Origin: a virus | Virus record (IMG/VR): IMGVR_UViG_3300044641_002097 | Location: 1 to 40,094 of that record | DNA: 40,094 bases | Strand: one strand, 5' to 3' | Shown: positions 6,722 to 16,489 of the stretch, piece after piece | Numbering within the stretch: the first letter of the stretch is position 1 | Layout: every line of letters starts with the position of its first letter | Position numbers and translations under genes: made by a program | Notes under the pieces: generated by a model | What the model was told of the DNA's origin: nothing | What the model saw: only the letters and a program-made list of their open reading frames with translations | Database searches by the model: none

Positions 6722-8466
6722 TATTCAGTTGGTGGTGTTTCGATTAAGTTTGCTCTCATTGCCTGTTCTTTCTCAACGGCATACTTTCGGATGATCTCCT
6801 GCTGTTCACGGTGTGGTAATCCACCAAAATCCCTGACCTCGTTTAATGCTCTGTTTACAAAGTCGTTGATATTGGCATGGATGACAACATCGGTTTGGGA
6901 TACGGCATTATACATCCGCATCATGGATATGTTTTCCTCTGGCATCCCCGCAAACGGGTCTAACAGTAGTTTTAACTTCACCATGTCCCGTAGTGTCGGG
7001 TCATTTACAAACCGCTTTTCTACGAGGTCAATCTGTGCAGCGTTGATAATGGCGGGGTCTACTTTTGCCTGTGACATCTTGGTAATCTCATCAATGAGCA
7101 GGTTAGCGGAAAGCAAGTCGAAGCGTTCAGGAACGGTCACAGCAGGCAACATATCATCTAGCTCGGTATCGCTAAAGTTAGCGGGTTTGAATCTCCACTG
7201 GTTAATATCATAAATGATCTCGGCAAGAATTCTGCAACAATCCGCACCAACGCTGTAAACGGTTGAGTACAATTCTTCCCGATCTACTTGCTTTGCTACT
7301 CCTGATTGCGTTACAGGTGTTTCGGCTAAGAACTCCATGTTAATCGAGGCGAGTGCATCGTAAACGTGTTGACGGATGCGCTCTTCCTGCAACCGTGCAA
7401 TATCGGTCTGTTTCTGCACATATCCCATTGGTGGGGTTGGTACTGCATTCTCCCCTGTCTTTGGCATCGGAATAGTCAGGTGTTCAAATGGATTCAGCGG
7501 TGCAATTCCTACACCGTTGCAATCCTTACATTGTACGGGTGCTGATTCAGCACTGGAACGCATTACGCCTCTCCCCTTACACGTTGTACAGGCTTGTGGC
7601 TGTATAGTCCACATGGTGCTGTGAATGTGCATCACGATCTCTGCCTGCATATCCGAGTACTCTCGAAGAACCTCATTCAGCATCGGTACAATCCCCGCAA
7701 TACGGGATTCATACAGGTTGTATCCTTCCTTCTGATCTACACACACTCCCCGCATGGAGCGGATAGGAATGTACCCAATCTCGTTGGGACGGTTGTAGAT
7801 TTCTGTGATAGTGCCTCTACGTGGTTGATAGTCGAACTCCTGAATAGATTCGGGCGTGATGACCATGAACTTAGCACCATCGGAATAGGTGTAGTTCTGT
7901 TCATCCTCATAGCGTTCAGTGTTGGAGGTTTGAATTACGAAATACTCCCCTTCACGATAGTCGATGATTGCATCCGATGTGAACACCTGTGGAAGCGGAC
8001 GGTAAAACTCGTTATCGGGTGAATCAAAGTTCATCGGTAACGTCAGCACCCAAGCATTGGCATCAATCAGGTAGTATCTGAATCCGATATTCCAAAACCA
8101 CCCATTTAGCGAACCGAAATTCGGGATACCTTCATGGATGAACCGTTGCAAAGATTCCATTTCAGGTACTCGGCTCGGCAGTTCCTTATCGAATAGGATT
8201 GCAAAGTCGGGGCTTCGGTTGATCTTTTGCAGGGAGTTGTATATCTTGGTAAAGACTGGCTTAGTTTTAGCCACGAAAATCTTCTTACGATAGGCTTTGA
8301 TCTGATCTGATTCAGCGGGTCTTCGCTCATCAATCAGGTCATAGGCATACCGTCCCGAAGCGTGTAGGTCTATTGCCTCTGCATTTTCGGTGGTTTGCTC
8401 ATAGAACTTATGGCGTAAATCAGGGTTAGTGATGTACTTCTCAATGAATGATGCTGTTACTGACAT
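6721..8466 (-). CDS. Portal protein with DnaJ-type zinc motif
   Basis: A 581-residue portal of the SPP1 gp6-like class is the best fit. It is a mixed alpha/beta body with a long C-terminal helical region, and is followed at once by the MuF-like gene. It begins ASFIEKYITNPDLRHKFYEQ and has a clip/stem-like stretch after residue 260 (IAGIVPMLNEVLREYSD). Unusually, residues 293-320 hold two CxxCxGxG motifs (CTTCKGRG and CKDCNGVG, 20 residues apart), as in the DnaJ zinc-finger domain. The portal forms the DNA gate at one capsid vertex and binds terminase. Family assignment is by context and overall features. Confidence 0.75.
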   Translation of the reverse strand: MSVTASFIEKYITNPDLRHKFYEQTTENAEAIDLHASGRYAYDLIDERRPAESDQIKAYRKKIFVAKTKPVFTKIYNSLQKINRSPDFAILFDKELPSRVPEMESLQRFIHEGIPNFGSLNGWFWNIGFRYYLIDANAWVLTLPMNFDSPDNEFYRPLPQVFTSDAIIDYREGEYFVIQTSNTERYEDEQNYTYSDGAKFMVITPESIQEFDYQPRRGTITEIYNRPNEIGYIPIRSMRGVCVDQKEGYNLYESRIAGIVPMLNEVLREYSDMQAEIVMHIHSTMWTIQPQACTTCKGRGVMRSSAESAPVQCKDCNGVGIAPLNPFEHLTIPMPKTGENAVPTPPMGYVQKQTDIARLQEERIRQHVYDALASINMEFLAETPVTQSGVAKQVDREELYSTVYSVGADCCRILAEIIYDINQWRFKPANFSDTELDDMLPAVTVPERFDLLSANLLIDEITKMSQAKVDPAIINAAQIDLVEKRFVNDPTLRDMVKLKLLLDPFAGMPEENISMMRMYNAVSQTDVVIHANINDFVNRALNEVRDFGGLPHREQQEIIRKYAVEKEQAMRANLIETPPTE

Positions 8467-8473
8467 GGCTTTG

Positions 8474-9313
8474 TTAAATTACGGCTCGTTCGGGCATTAC
8501 GCTCTTCTTGTGGTTGACCGTGAAGGTCTGTAACCCTGTGATGTACTGAACATTCTTACACAGTTCATTATAAACATTCTGCATGGGTCGGGGTATAAAC
8601 TTCCCACCCATTGAGAACAGGTAATACTCCTGCTTTATCTGCATGGCGTTTTTATATCCTTTCTCCGCCCATTGCCAATACGAAGGCTTGTATGGTGCTT
8701 GGTGCGGTCGTATTCCACAGTGAATCATTCCCATCATCAGGAACGGCTCATCGGGTTTGTCCCCCGCAAATATCTTGGTTTGCAGGTCACCTTCCTTATA
8801 GAATCGTAGTGCGTTCTCAAATACGGATTGTGCCTGTACGTTCTTTTCAAAGTAGATAAATTCACTGGATAGATCATACCAATACGGCACATCTAACACG
8901 CCTGATTCAACCCATTCAGATACGCCTTTACTTGGGTCTTGTTCACCTCTGTTGGCAATCGTAAACGGTATGCCTTTCAACGCTCTGAACAGTTCTTCTG
9001 CTTTCTTCATCGGGGTGAAGATGGTATCAGCATCCACATAGATGGTATGCTCATACGGACTGTACTTGTAGAGGTGATACTTTAATGTGAGCGGAGTACA
9101 TTTAGCCCCGTTGTGGTAGTCGCACAGTTCAGGAGTTACGATCTTATCAAACACGGTGCGCTTATAATCGTCAAGGTGCGATAATCCAACTTCATCAGCT
9201 ATTATCGTGATGGGAATAGTCGGACTGATTGCCCGTAATGACACGGCAAGGTTGTAGGCATAACGCCCATACATGGCGTGTTTGGTGGCTATGGTGATAA
9301 CTCCGATGCTCAT
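8474..9313 (-). CDS. GT-A fold glycosyltransferase (GT8-like)
   Basis: This 279-residue protein starts IGVITIATKHAMYGRYAYNL and has YVDADTIF with a DAD metal-binding motif at 94-96. Both are typical of nucleotide-sugar transferases that act one residue at a time. A later GDKPDEPFLMMGM segment fits the acceptor side. It stands alone between the last tail-tip gene and portal, with a 7-bp gap to the portal ATG. It shares the late transcript with virion genes, which suggests glycosylation during or after assembly. The sugar and acceptor are unknown. Confidence 0.7.
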   Translation of the reverse strand: MSIGVITIATKHAMYGRYAYNLAVSLRAISPTIPITIIADEVGLSHLDDYKRTVFDKIVTPELCDYHNGAKCTPLTLKYHLYKYSPYEHTIYVDADTIFTPMKKAEELFRALKGIPFTIANRGEQDPSKGVSEWVESGVLDVPYWYDLSSEFIYFEKNVQAQSVFENALRFYKEGDLQTKIFAGDKPDEPFLMMGMIHCGIRPHQAPYKPSYWQWAEKGYKNAMQIKQEYYLFSMGGKFIPRPMQNVYNELCKNVQYITGLQTFTVNHKKSVMPERAVI

Positions 9314-10888
9314 CTAGCAGGATCGTTTAAATATTACAGGTTCAGTTACTCGTATCATATCAACCTTTGATTGTGCAAGGTTGTATCGGTTCTCATCCCA
9401 TTCAGGTTCGTAGTCCTTTACAGGCGCAAAGTACACATCCCCGTCAATGGTTAGCACATCGCAGATTAACTGTGTGCTGATGACATCATGCGTAGGCTCA
9501 TCCACGTAGTCAAAGTGGGCTGTTCTAACCTTTCCACGTTGTGCGTATGATCTGCCAAAGATACCACTGCTAAACAGATATTCCTCACCTTGTGTTGGAT
9601 ATTTAGGAGCGAATTGCAGGATGCGCAAACGCTGTGTAAGTTTAAACACGTTGTTAGTAGTAGCCCCGAAATAGAATCCCAAGTTATAGCCGTCACTGTA
9701 CCCTTCCACAACAAAGGTGCAATCCCATCCATCGGGGTTATATCGCAGTACCGTTAATGAATCGTAAGTGGTTGCACCGCCTCCACAATCTTCTGTTAAT
9801 CGCAGTCGGTAGTCAATATTGCACCCTAGTTCAATCGGGAAGCCTCCATTAGTTAAGTCCGACACATCGAAGCACCACGTTATACGGTCATCATTCAGCA
9901 CAAACTCAATTTCGTCTGTTGCACCAGTGCCTGACTGATTGATAACAATGAGTTGATATACGGAGTTTGGTAAATCGGTAGCATCCACTAATCCGAAATC
10001 ATCAACGGTTACGTTGTCAACACACCCGTCAAAGTTTTCTGCTTTAGTCAGGATTAACGTTCCCGATGTATCTGTTGGTACACCGTAGAACTGAAACTCA
10101 CCATTACCTGCTGTTGTGCCTAGATACACCCCGCCTAATATCACCTCCAATCCTCCCTGTGTGCAATCGGTGATGCGTAGATTTACACGGTGATAGTTTC
10201 CATCTGCTGTGTATGCGGTCAGGTTAGTAAGGCTTCCGAAATCCGTGATGGAGCAGAATTTACCGTTAAGATTAGGAAGGTCAAATGTGTAGCCCCAACA
10301 CGGATAACCAAACGGCAAGGAATCAAACCAACACTGACTAAAATCTGTTCTACCAATAGACCCATTTTCAATTACCATTGTATCCCCAGCAGAAGTGGCG
10401 GATGCGTTCATGGTAAATACGAGATCATCGGTGGTTGATTGGCATATCAGGTAAAATCTGTATTGTCCTGCTTCTGTGATTTCAGTTGCATAGGTGTCTA
10501 ATCCAAGCGAAACAAATATTCCACAAGTCCCAGTAACTGATACAACGGTGAGTTCTATTTGATACGGAACACCTGCTGTAAGTGGTGATGAAGGTGTAAG
10601 TGTTACGTTACCAACAACACCACCCGAACCGCTGTAATTGTAATTACCGCCTCCCGAACTCCAACCGCTTCCAAGAGTTGCTACAAACCCAAAGTTAGTA
10701 CCAACGGCAAACATCTGCGGCTCACAGTTTATAGCGTCATCGCACGGGGTCATTATCTGCTGAACGCACACGGTATCATTCGGCTGTACGATTTGAGCAT
10801 ACGCCCTGTTATCGTTGTTCAGGCATGGCTGATCGGGAAGCGGGGATTGCCAGATAAACGGCTGATTAGGTATGAAACTAAGAGGCAT
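9314..10888 (-). CDS. Tail-tip / baseplate protein with beta-sandwich domains
   Basis: The 524-residue virion protein is rich in Thr, Gly, Asn and aromatic residues. It starts with PLSFIPNQPFIWQSP and has a likely carbohydrate-binding beta-sandwich at about 60-175 (LTAGVPYQIELTVVSVTGTC). Further strand-rich repeats of the form DDFG/DDNV follow, with a more globular C-terminal quarter. It overlaps the preceding tail gene by 11 bp. The last of the tail genes before portal, it is a candidate distal-tail or receptor-contact protein. Many scattered cysteines suggest disulfides in the mature particle. The exact role is not resolved. Confidence 0.55.
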   Translation of the reverse strand: MPLSFIPNQPFIWQSPLPDQPCLNNDNRAYAQIVQPNDTVCVQQIMTPCDDAINCEPQMFAVGTNFGFVATLGSGWSSGGGNYNYSGSGGVVGNVTLTPSSPLTAGVPYQIELTVVSVTGTCGIFVSLGLDTYATEITEAGQYRFYLICQSTTDDLVFTMNASATSAGDTMVIENGSIGRTDFSQCWFDSLPFGYPCWGYTFDLPNLNGKFCSITDFGSLTNLTAYTADGNYHRVNLRITDCTQGGLEVILGGVYLGTTAGNGEFQFYGVPTDTSGTLILTKAENFDGCVDNVTVDDFGLVDATDLPNSVYQLIVINQSGTGATDEIEFVLNDDRITWCFDVSDLTNGGFPIELGCNIDYRLRLTEDCGGGATTYDSLTVLRYNPDGWDCTFVVEGYSDGYNLGFYFGATTNNVFKLTQRLRILQFAPKYPTQGEEYLFSSGIFGRSYAQRGKVRTAHFDYVDEPTHDVISTQLICDVLTIDGDVYFAPVKDYEPEWDENRYNLAQSKVDMIRVTEPVIFKRSC

Positions 10889-12785
10889 TTTGCGTGGTCG
10901 TGTTTATGAGGCTGAATGTTGTTACTCCTGTCACGTGGTTACGGGTCACATTCTTAATGTAGGCAGTACGTGGTGTTTGTCCTTCCATCGCAAAGTTAAT
11001 CTTTTGCTTTGGGTCTGCAATCAGCGTCTGCCATTGTGTAGCGGTTAATGGGTATTCAAATTCAAATATATTAATCGGGTAATCCTGATAATCGTAGTCC
11101 TTGAATATACCACCGCCAACGGTATTTTCTTCGCACTCCCAGTAGGTATCTACTGTAATATCCCCTTCCGATGTTGTACCGAATTGGTCAAGTTTAGTAA
11201 AGGATAGTTGCAAGTAATTCCCCGCATTCATTACTACCCGTGCTGAACGGTCGAATACTTTTAAGCCAGTACTGAAATAACTGTACGTTGTTCCGCCTGT
11301 TGTTGCTACGGGTACGATGGTCTGTACTAATGTTCCCGTGCTATCAAATTGACGGATACGCATGGTAATATCCGCACGGTTTCCTGCAAACACATCGCAA
11401 TCAAACTCCATGTGGATATTGATGTCGTACACTCCCGCTACTCCTGCCGTGAATTTATCCGTGCCGTCAAAGTAACTACCCGTGTTGACTGCTACGTTGG
11501 TAGTGTCAACCGAGTTATTTATGAATGCACCCGAAGCAACTGCAATGGGACTACCTACAAACGCCCTGAATATACCATCACCTTTAGCACCTGAAAACGC
11601 TGCTAAGCTATTCGGAATAGCCCCAACGTAACGGTCAAAGATTGCCTGATTGGTCAGGGATTCATTGTAGTAGTATAGAGGCGGGTCTAAGTTCAGGAAA
11701 TTACTATTCGATGTGCGTCCGTTAGATGCGTCTGTAAGCACGGAGGCAAACAGTATAATGTCGTTATCGTATCCCTGATCCCCGTTAGTGGTGATGGCTT
11801 CAATCACATTACTACTCACAATCCAATCACCTTGAAGGCTTAATGTGGTGTCGATGTTGCATTCACCTAGTACGGTGTATGATTCTACACTGAATCCTAA
11901 AAATCGGATATTTTCAGGGAAGGAAAGTGATAAGTCAGCATCCACAACACTTGATCCAATATCTACACGGCTGTATAATTTATTCACCTCGTATTTACGG
12001 GTGATTTCGTAGATGTCATCTATTGCAAATGCGGTGTCCGTTCCGTTGAAGTAGTCCTCCAATTCAATACGCAATACAGGTGCGGTGTAGGGGTTTTCAA
12101 TGGTAAACTTAATCGGTAACCTCGCCTTTAATTCACGGATGATTTTATCAAACGTGGAAGAGGTCATGTCAGCAATGGTAGCAGTACGAAGCATTGCACC
12201 GTTGGTAATACACCACCCTTCATAGTCCCCTCCGATGTCGAAGATAGTCGAAGCAAACCCGACACGGTTATCGGTCAGGAATGCAACTGCTGTACGTATC
12301 ACTTCAAAGATGCGATACGATGGGACGTTGTTAAATAGAAGTACGTTATTCAGCCCGTACACGTCTAAGTTATATAGTGTGGCGGGTGTCATTACTTCGA
12401 GATTCTTTGTCTGATTGGTAGTTGCAACAACTTCAACGCTCTTGTTGTTGTTAATCATGGAGTAAAACGACCGATCCCTGATCTTTGCCGTAGCCGTACA
12501 TAATCGCTCATTAAAAATTACATCAGATATAAATATCTTTCCCTCAATAATGGTACTGTACACATTGCCTCCACACGTATCCTGTACGGTTACATCTATC
12601 ACCGTGCAGAACCCTTCGAGTTCTTTGGTTGTGAGGTAATCATAAGCAGAACCGACAAAAGTGAGTGAAGTATCTTCTACCAATAAGACAGCGTTAAGCA
12701 CCTCATCGAGTTTCAATGCGGATTCTAACTCCTCAAAGTTGGAGGGGTTATCTACTTCTGTGTTATCAAATAGAAATCTTATCAT
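10878..12785 (-). CDS. Large tail-tip protein (tail-associated, C1q-like insert)
   Basis: This 635-residue protein starts at an ATGA overlap with the tape-measure stop, the position of distal-tail or tail-associated proteins. Residues 1-330 and the last 70 (FEFEYPLTATQWQTLIADP) look like a baseplate hub body. The stretch of about 420-560 (FTAGVAGVYDINIHMEF, then alternating strands to YLQLSFTKLD) looks like a C1q/TNF-type jelly roll inserted in that body and could bind surface glycans. No peptidase or lysozyme motif was seen. The assignment is by gene order and fold impression. Confidence 0.55.
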   Translation of the reverse strand: MIRFLFDNTEVDNPSNFEELESALKLDEVLNAVLLVEDTSLTFVGSAYDYLTTKELEGFCTVIDVTVQDTCGGNVYSTIIEGKIFISDVIFNERLCTATAKIRDRSFYSMINNNKSVEVVATTNQTKNLEVMTPATLYNLDVYGLNNVLLFNNVPSYRIFEVIRTAVAFLTDNRVGFASTIFDIGGDYEGWCITNGAMLRTATIADMTSSTFDKIIRELKARLPIKFTIENPYTAPVLRIELEDYFNGTDTAFAIDDIYEITRKYEVNKLYSRVDIGSSVVDADLSLSFPENIRFLGFSVESYTVLGECNIDTTLSLQGDWIVSSNVIEAITTNGDQGYDNDIILFASVLTDASNGRTSNSNFLNLDPPLYYYNESLTNQAIFDRYVGAIPNSLAAFSGAKGDGIFRAFVGSPIAVASGAFINNSVDTTNVAVNTGSYFDGTDKFTAGVAGVYDINIHMEFDCDVFAGNRADITMRIRQFDSTGTLVQTIVPVATTGGTTYSYFSTGLKVFDRSARVVMNAGNYLQLSFTKLDQFGTTSEGDITVDTYWECEENTVGGGIFKDYDYQDYPINIFEFEYPLTATQWQTLIADPKQKINFAMEGQTPRTAYIKNVTRNHVTGVTTFSLINTTTQNAS

Positions 12786-14884
12786 CTCATGCGGGGGTCG
12801 TTATTCCGTGCAATTTCTTTTCCGATCTGCCTAGCTAAAAGTGCAGAATTGCGAATATTCACATTATCATTCTTAGGCATTACACCCGCTAATTCACGGG
12901 CATTAATCTTTGCGTTCACCGTGTTGTTCATCCGACCTTTTAGCTTCATTTCCACAAAGCTATTTATATCGGATGGTTTTATCTGCCTCTTAAACAGTGC
13001 AGAAATAGTTGGATGGTAGTCCCTGTTGCGGTCAGCGGGGATAATTGCTTCGCCTCTGTGAATTATGGCGTGCATACCACCATCAGCATCTACATTGCCA
13101 CCTCCTACATTTAGTGTTCCCGTCTTGAACTTTGGAATCGGAGTTGCTGCTATCCTTGCAAGGTTAGCCGCTCCTACAATTGAAGCTAATGCAACAGCCG
13201 CTGCCCTTGCTGGTGCGGGTGTTGTACTAAGTGCGGCAATAATCGCTTGAGCCACTCCCATTGTAGCTGCGAATATCTGATACTTTTTATCCTCCTCTGC
13301 TGCTTTACGTTTTATCTTTCGTAGCTTTTCCTGATACCTTTCTTCACTTATTGCACCCTGTCTTTTTGATTCTTCAAGTGCTTGTAGTTCTTCGGTGTAT
13401 TGGGCTTGTTGGAATGTCTGATAAACGGATAAGGTTTCCTGTAATACGCTCAATGCAAAATTCGCATTTGCTATCTGTCGTGTCTTCCTTTCTTCGTCTG
13501 ATTCTATTTGTTCCTTTTGCTCTTCCTCTCTGAACTTCTTGCGGTTCAGTGCGATTAGTGCGTCAATCTCCTCTGTGTCCTTTCCAAACTCAATATAGGC
13601 TTCACGCTTTCTTTCAAGCGCAATTAATTCAGAGTTTAAGTCATTTTTTACCCGCTCCGATGTCGTTTTACTCTGAATCTCATTGACTATTTTATTAAGT
13701 GAAAGTGCCTTATCTGCTGCTGATAATCGTGATTGAAACTCTGATTCAAATTGATTTTTCAGTGAATTGGTCGCAGCCTGTTCTAATTCCCTTTGTGCCT
13801 GTGCATCTTTTAAACTCTGAATGTAGATACGCTGTATTTCATTCGCTATCTTTTGTAAGAGTATAGCACGTTCACCAATGGTATCATTGATCTGCTTATC
13901 TAACTCCCTTTGCAGTTCTAAGTTTTCCGTAGTGAACTCGGCTTGGTTTGCCTTTTCACGTGCTGTTTTTAAAAGGTCAAGGTCAACGCTAAGATTCTTT
14001 AAACGTGCATTTAAAATATCCAATTCAGTTGAACCTTGCTCCTTCATTAATTGATACAACTTTTCATTTGCACCAATGAAATCTAGGTATGATCTAGCAG
14101 CGGCTAAAGTTCCTGCTGTTAATTTATCCTGTTCTGCTATTAGCTTATTAATAGCCTCCGCTTCATCGTCAAAGCCCTCTGTTAGCACGTATGTAGCGGC
14201 TAATACTGCACCGATAGCCACGATGTAAGGGGCTGCTGCTAATGCACCCGCCGCCATTGTAGTATTCAGTCCTGCCTGTGCCGTAGTAGTCACCCCCAAT
14301 ACCAACCGCAACTGTCCGTAAACGTCCTTCAACTGCAACACAGAGTTAATCCCCTGCGTTAAGTTCAACACACCCTGAAACTGTTGAGCTAATTTGGTGA
14401 TGCGCTCATTCTCTACTCCGAATAGTTGCAATGCACCCGTAGCGGCTTGGAATCCACCCTGAATACCTTGCCCTAACTTCACGAATGCGTTTAGCTTGGC
14501 ATCTGGATTTAATGCGTCCAGTGTATCATTCAGATCGCCTATTTCATCCTTGATTAAAGCGGCTTTCTTAGCAGCGTTTTGCGCTTCCTTACTGAACGCA
14601 CCAAACTGTTGGGACATTCTAACCGCTTCATTCTTTGCTTCTGCTAATTGAGTGCGGAGGGTCTTGGTGGATTGTGCGGATTGTTCTAATGCCTTGTTAA
14701 ACGTCTTGGCATCTACACCCGCCTCCTTCAATGCTTCGTCAACTCCTTCGAGTGCCGAATCCATGTATTGAGCCGACACACCTGCTTTCTTTAACTCCGC
14801 TTCAAGGGTCTTGGATGATGCAACAGCCCCGTCTAGTTGGGTCTTATCAACGGTGAATTTTATCTGAATGTTTTCTGTTGCCAT
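12782..14884 (-). CDS. Tail tape measure protein
   Basis: At 700 residues this is the longest protein in the genome. The first 130 residues are coiled coil (KTLEAELKKAG and similar), and a hydrophobic segment follows at about 210-235 (APYIVAIGAVLAATYVL). A very long coiled coil runs from about 245 to 545 (many Glu/Lys/Arg/Gln), with an Ala-rich hydrophobic region (VALASIVGAANLARIA) and a C-terminal GGGNVDADGGMHAIIHRGE-like segment often seen in tape measures. It sets tail length and is ejected with DNA. By the usual scaling it implies a flexible tail of roughly 100 nm. It is followed by two tail-tip genes. Confidence 0.88.
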   Translation of the reverse strand: MATENIQIKFTVDKTQLDGAVASSKTLEAELKKAGVSAQYMDSALEGVDEALKEAGVDAKTFNKALEQSAQSTKTLRTQLAEAKNEAVRMSQQFGAFSKEAQNAAKKAALIKDEIGDLNDTLDALNPDAKLNAFVKLGQGIQGGFQAATGALQLFGVENERITKLAQQFQGVLNLTQGINSVLQLKDVYGQLRLVLGVTTTAQAGLNTTMAAGALAAAPYIVAIGAVLAATYVLTEGFDDEAEAINKLIAEQDKLTAGTLAAARSYLDFIGANEKLYQLMKEQGSTELDILNARLKNLSVDLDLLKTAREKANQAEFTTENLELQRELDKQINDTIGERAILLQKIANEIQRIYIQSLKDAQAQRELEQAATNSLKNQFESEFQSRLSAADKALSLNKIVNEIQSKTTSERVKNDLNSELIALERKREAYIEFGKDTEEIDALIALNRKKFREEEQKEQIESDEERKTRQIANANFALSVLQETLSVYQTFQQAQYTEELQALEESKRQGAISEERYQEKLRKIKRKAAEEDKKYQIFAATMGVAQAIIAALSTTPAPARAAAVALASIVGAANLARIAATPIPKFKTGTLNVGGGNVDADGGMHAIIHRGEAIIPADRNRDYHPTISALFKRQIKPSDINSFVEMKLKGRMNNTVNAKINARELAGVMPKNDNVNIRNSALLARQIGKEIARNNDPRMR

Positions 14885-14890
14885 CTGTGG

Positions 14891-15646
14891 TTATGCTGAT
14901 ACGTAGTACACTGCTGTTACCCTCCAAATCACGCTAGTAGTAGCGGGACACACAATGGTTGTGTTAGTTCCTGCTGTGGTAGATTTAATCGGGTTCGATG
15001 GTGAAATCTCCTGTGTGTTGATTGTGCCTTGAGCCGCTGCATCAGCAGGGAAACTAAATGCGATTGACCCGCTAATGTTGGTGGTTGTTACCGTTACAGG
15101 CGTTGCACCCGCTGTCAGCAATGCCACTGCAAAGCGGTCGATACGTAGATAGCAGATGTAATGATACAGCCCCGCACCACCACTGGAAATAGTCAGCGTT
15201 ACTGCTGACCCCGATGTACCTACTGCTGTTCCTGTAAGGTTTGCGGGTATTGGCTTAAGTATGGATGCGGTCTTTCCGATGGATGCGTTTAATGTTACCG
15301 TTGCAGCCCCTGATGTGTAGGAGGTGGCAATACATCTGATGATTTCAAACCCTGCGATGTTAGGCAGTACCCATTGCCCCGCTGCGGTGAATGTGGTAAT
15401 CCACAATTCAGTGAGTGGGTTAAATGCGGAAAGCGTAATGTAGTTTGTGCCGTCAATAGTTCCCTGAATAGTGATTGTTCCGCTAAACGCTGCTGTTCGC
15501 ATATCAATAGTAGCGGTCGTTTCACCGTTCAGGGCTAGTGCTACTTCACCATTGAGAATACCGATTGACCCCGATGTTCTTACGTCTGTCCTCGGACGCT
15601 CAAGATTGGTGCTGTTGAGCGTTGTGCCGTCATTATAAATAATCAT
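14891..15646 (-). CDS. Virion structural protein, Thr/Ala-rich beta fold
   Basis: The 251-residue protein is almost wholly strand-forming and rich in Thr, Ser, Ala and Ile, with repeated patterns such as GTITIQGTIDGTNY and AATVTLNASIGKT. This suggests two or three Ig-like or fibre-like beta domains. It begins MIIYNDGTTLNSTNL and overlaps the previous gene by ATGA. It is the third of three small structural genes between the tail chaperone and tape measure, an unusual place for additional virion proteins. No family was recognised; a tail decoration or fibre component is the best guess. Confidence 0.55.
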   Translation of the reverse strand: MIIYNDGTTLNSTNLERPRTDVRTSGSIGILNGEVALALNGETTATIDMRTAAFSGTITIQGTIDGTNYITLSAFNPLTELWITTFTAAGQWVLPNIAGFEIIRCIATSYTSGAATVTLNASIGKTASILKPIPANLTGTAVGTSGSAVTLTISSGGAGLYHYICYLRIDRFAVALLTAGATPVTVTTTNISGSIAFSFPADAAAQGTINTQEISPSNPIKSTTAGTNTTIVCPATTSVIWRVTAVYYVSA

Positions 15647-16164
15647 GTGCTGATAGTATAATTGATTATGTAATCACCGTATAACAAGTCATTCTCTGTG
15701 GCTACAAGGGTAAATAGGATACTTCCACTTGCAGGGACTGAATAGATAAATATTGCGCTTCCGAAGTTTGCCTGTGTTTGCGCTGTCGGGCTATGAGTTG
15801 CCATCACTTTAGACAGTGCCGTTGCAGATGTATCCGTGACTGTTGCGCTAAATTCTTTGATTGGTGTTGTGACCGTGATAGTGGTAGTTGTGACTGTCCC
15901 GCCTCCACCACCCGCATAGCTGTTCACGATAGCGTCAACCGCTGTCTTGAGTGCCGATGCTGATGCTTCTGATGGTGCGCTACAATCGGTGTAGAGTAGC
16001 TTGTACTGTTGCATCATCAGCCCTGTTTCAGCGTTGTGAGTGCTGAAAATAAAGTAATCACCATCTACCGAAGTCGTGCAGTACACCTTTTTGTAGATGT
16101 ACTCACGGGTATCTTCGGTGACTTTGATCTGTGTAGCGGAATAGCTGACGAAGGAGTAAGTCAT
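15643..16164 (-). CDS. Virion structural protein with Gly-rich hinge
   Basis: The 173-residue protein has an N-terminal part with mixed strands and helix (about 1-85). A five-glycine hinge near 87-91 leads into a Thr run (TVTTTTITVTT), then a C-terminal strand-rich domain (about 105-173). It is coupled to neighbours by TAATG at its start and ATGA at its end, so it is made with the tail proteins. Two-domain architecture with a hinge suggests a surface-exposed structural part. No known family was identified. Confidence 0.5.
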   Translation of the reverse strand: MTYSFVSYSATQIKVTEDTREYIYKKVYCTTSVDGDYFIFSTHNAETGLMMQQYKLLYTDCSAPSEASASALKTAVDAIVNSYAGGGGGTVTTTTITVTTPIKEFSATVTDTSATALSKVMATHSPTAQTQANFGSAIFIYSVPASGSILFTLVATENDLLYGDYIINYTIST

Positions 16165-16475
16165 TATACAAATGCGTATTGGCTAACGTCCTGAACTACT
16201 TGACCGATCAGCGCAACGGGGTTTAATTGTGCTGCACCATTGTAATACCACTCCTGAAACAATCCGTTAGAGATAGTCAGGGAGTTACAACAACCCAAGT
16301 GTAATGTGCCGATTTGCGTGTTTACCGTGTCGTATACTACGGAAAAATCTTCCGCTGCAAATACGTATTCAAATGATGATTGCGTTACACCGTCTTCTGA
16401 AATGTTAACTGGTAATGATACAATTTTACTTGATGCTATCTGTGAGCATATTCCGATGTCGATTCTTGTTGCCAT
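16164..16475 (-). CDS. Small virion-associated protein
   Basis: The 103-residue protein begins MATRIDIGICSQIASSKIV and contains a Cys pair (GCCNSL) in the middle and strand-like patterns throughout. It lies just after the frameshift extension of the tail assembly chaperone and just before two beta-rich structural genes, with a TAATG overlap. Its role is unknown; tail structural or assembly functions fit the position. Confidence 0.5.
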   Translation of the reverse strand: MATRIDIGICSQIASSKIVSLPVNISEDGVTQSSFEYVFAAEDFSVVYDTVNTQIGTLHLGCCNSLTISNGLFQEWYYNGAAQLNPVALIGQVVQDVSQYAFV

Positions 16476-16489
16476 TTTGTTTTAGTTTT

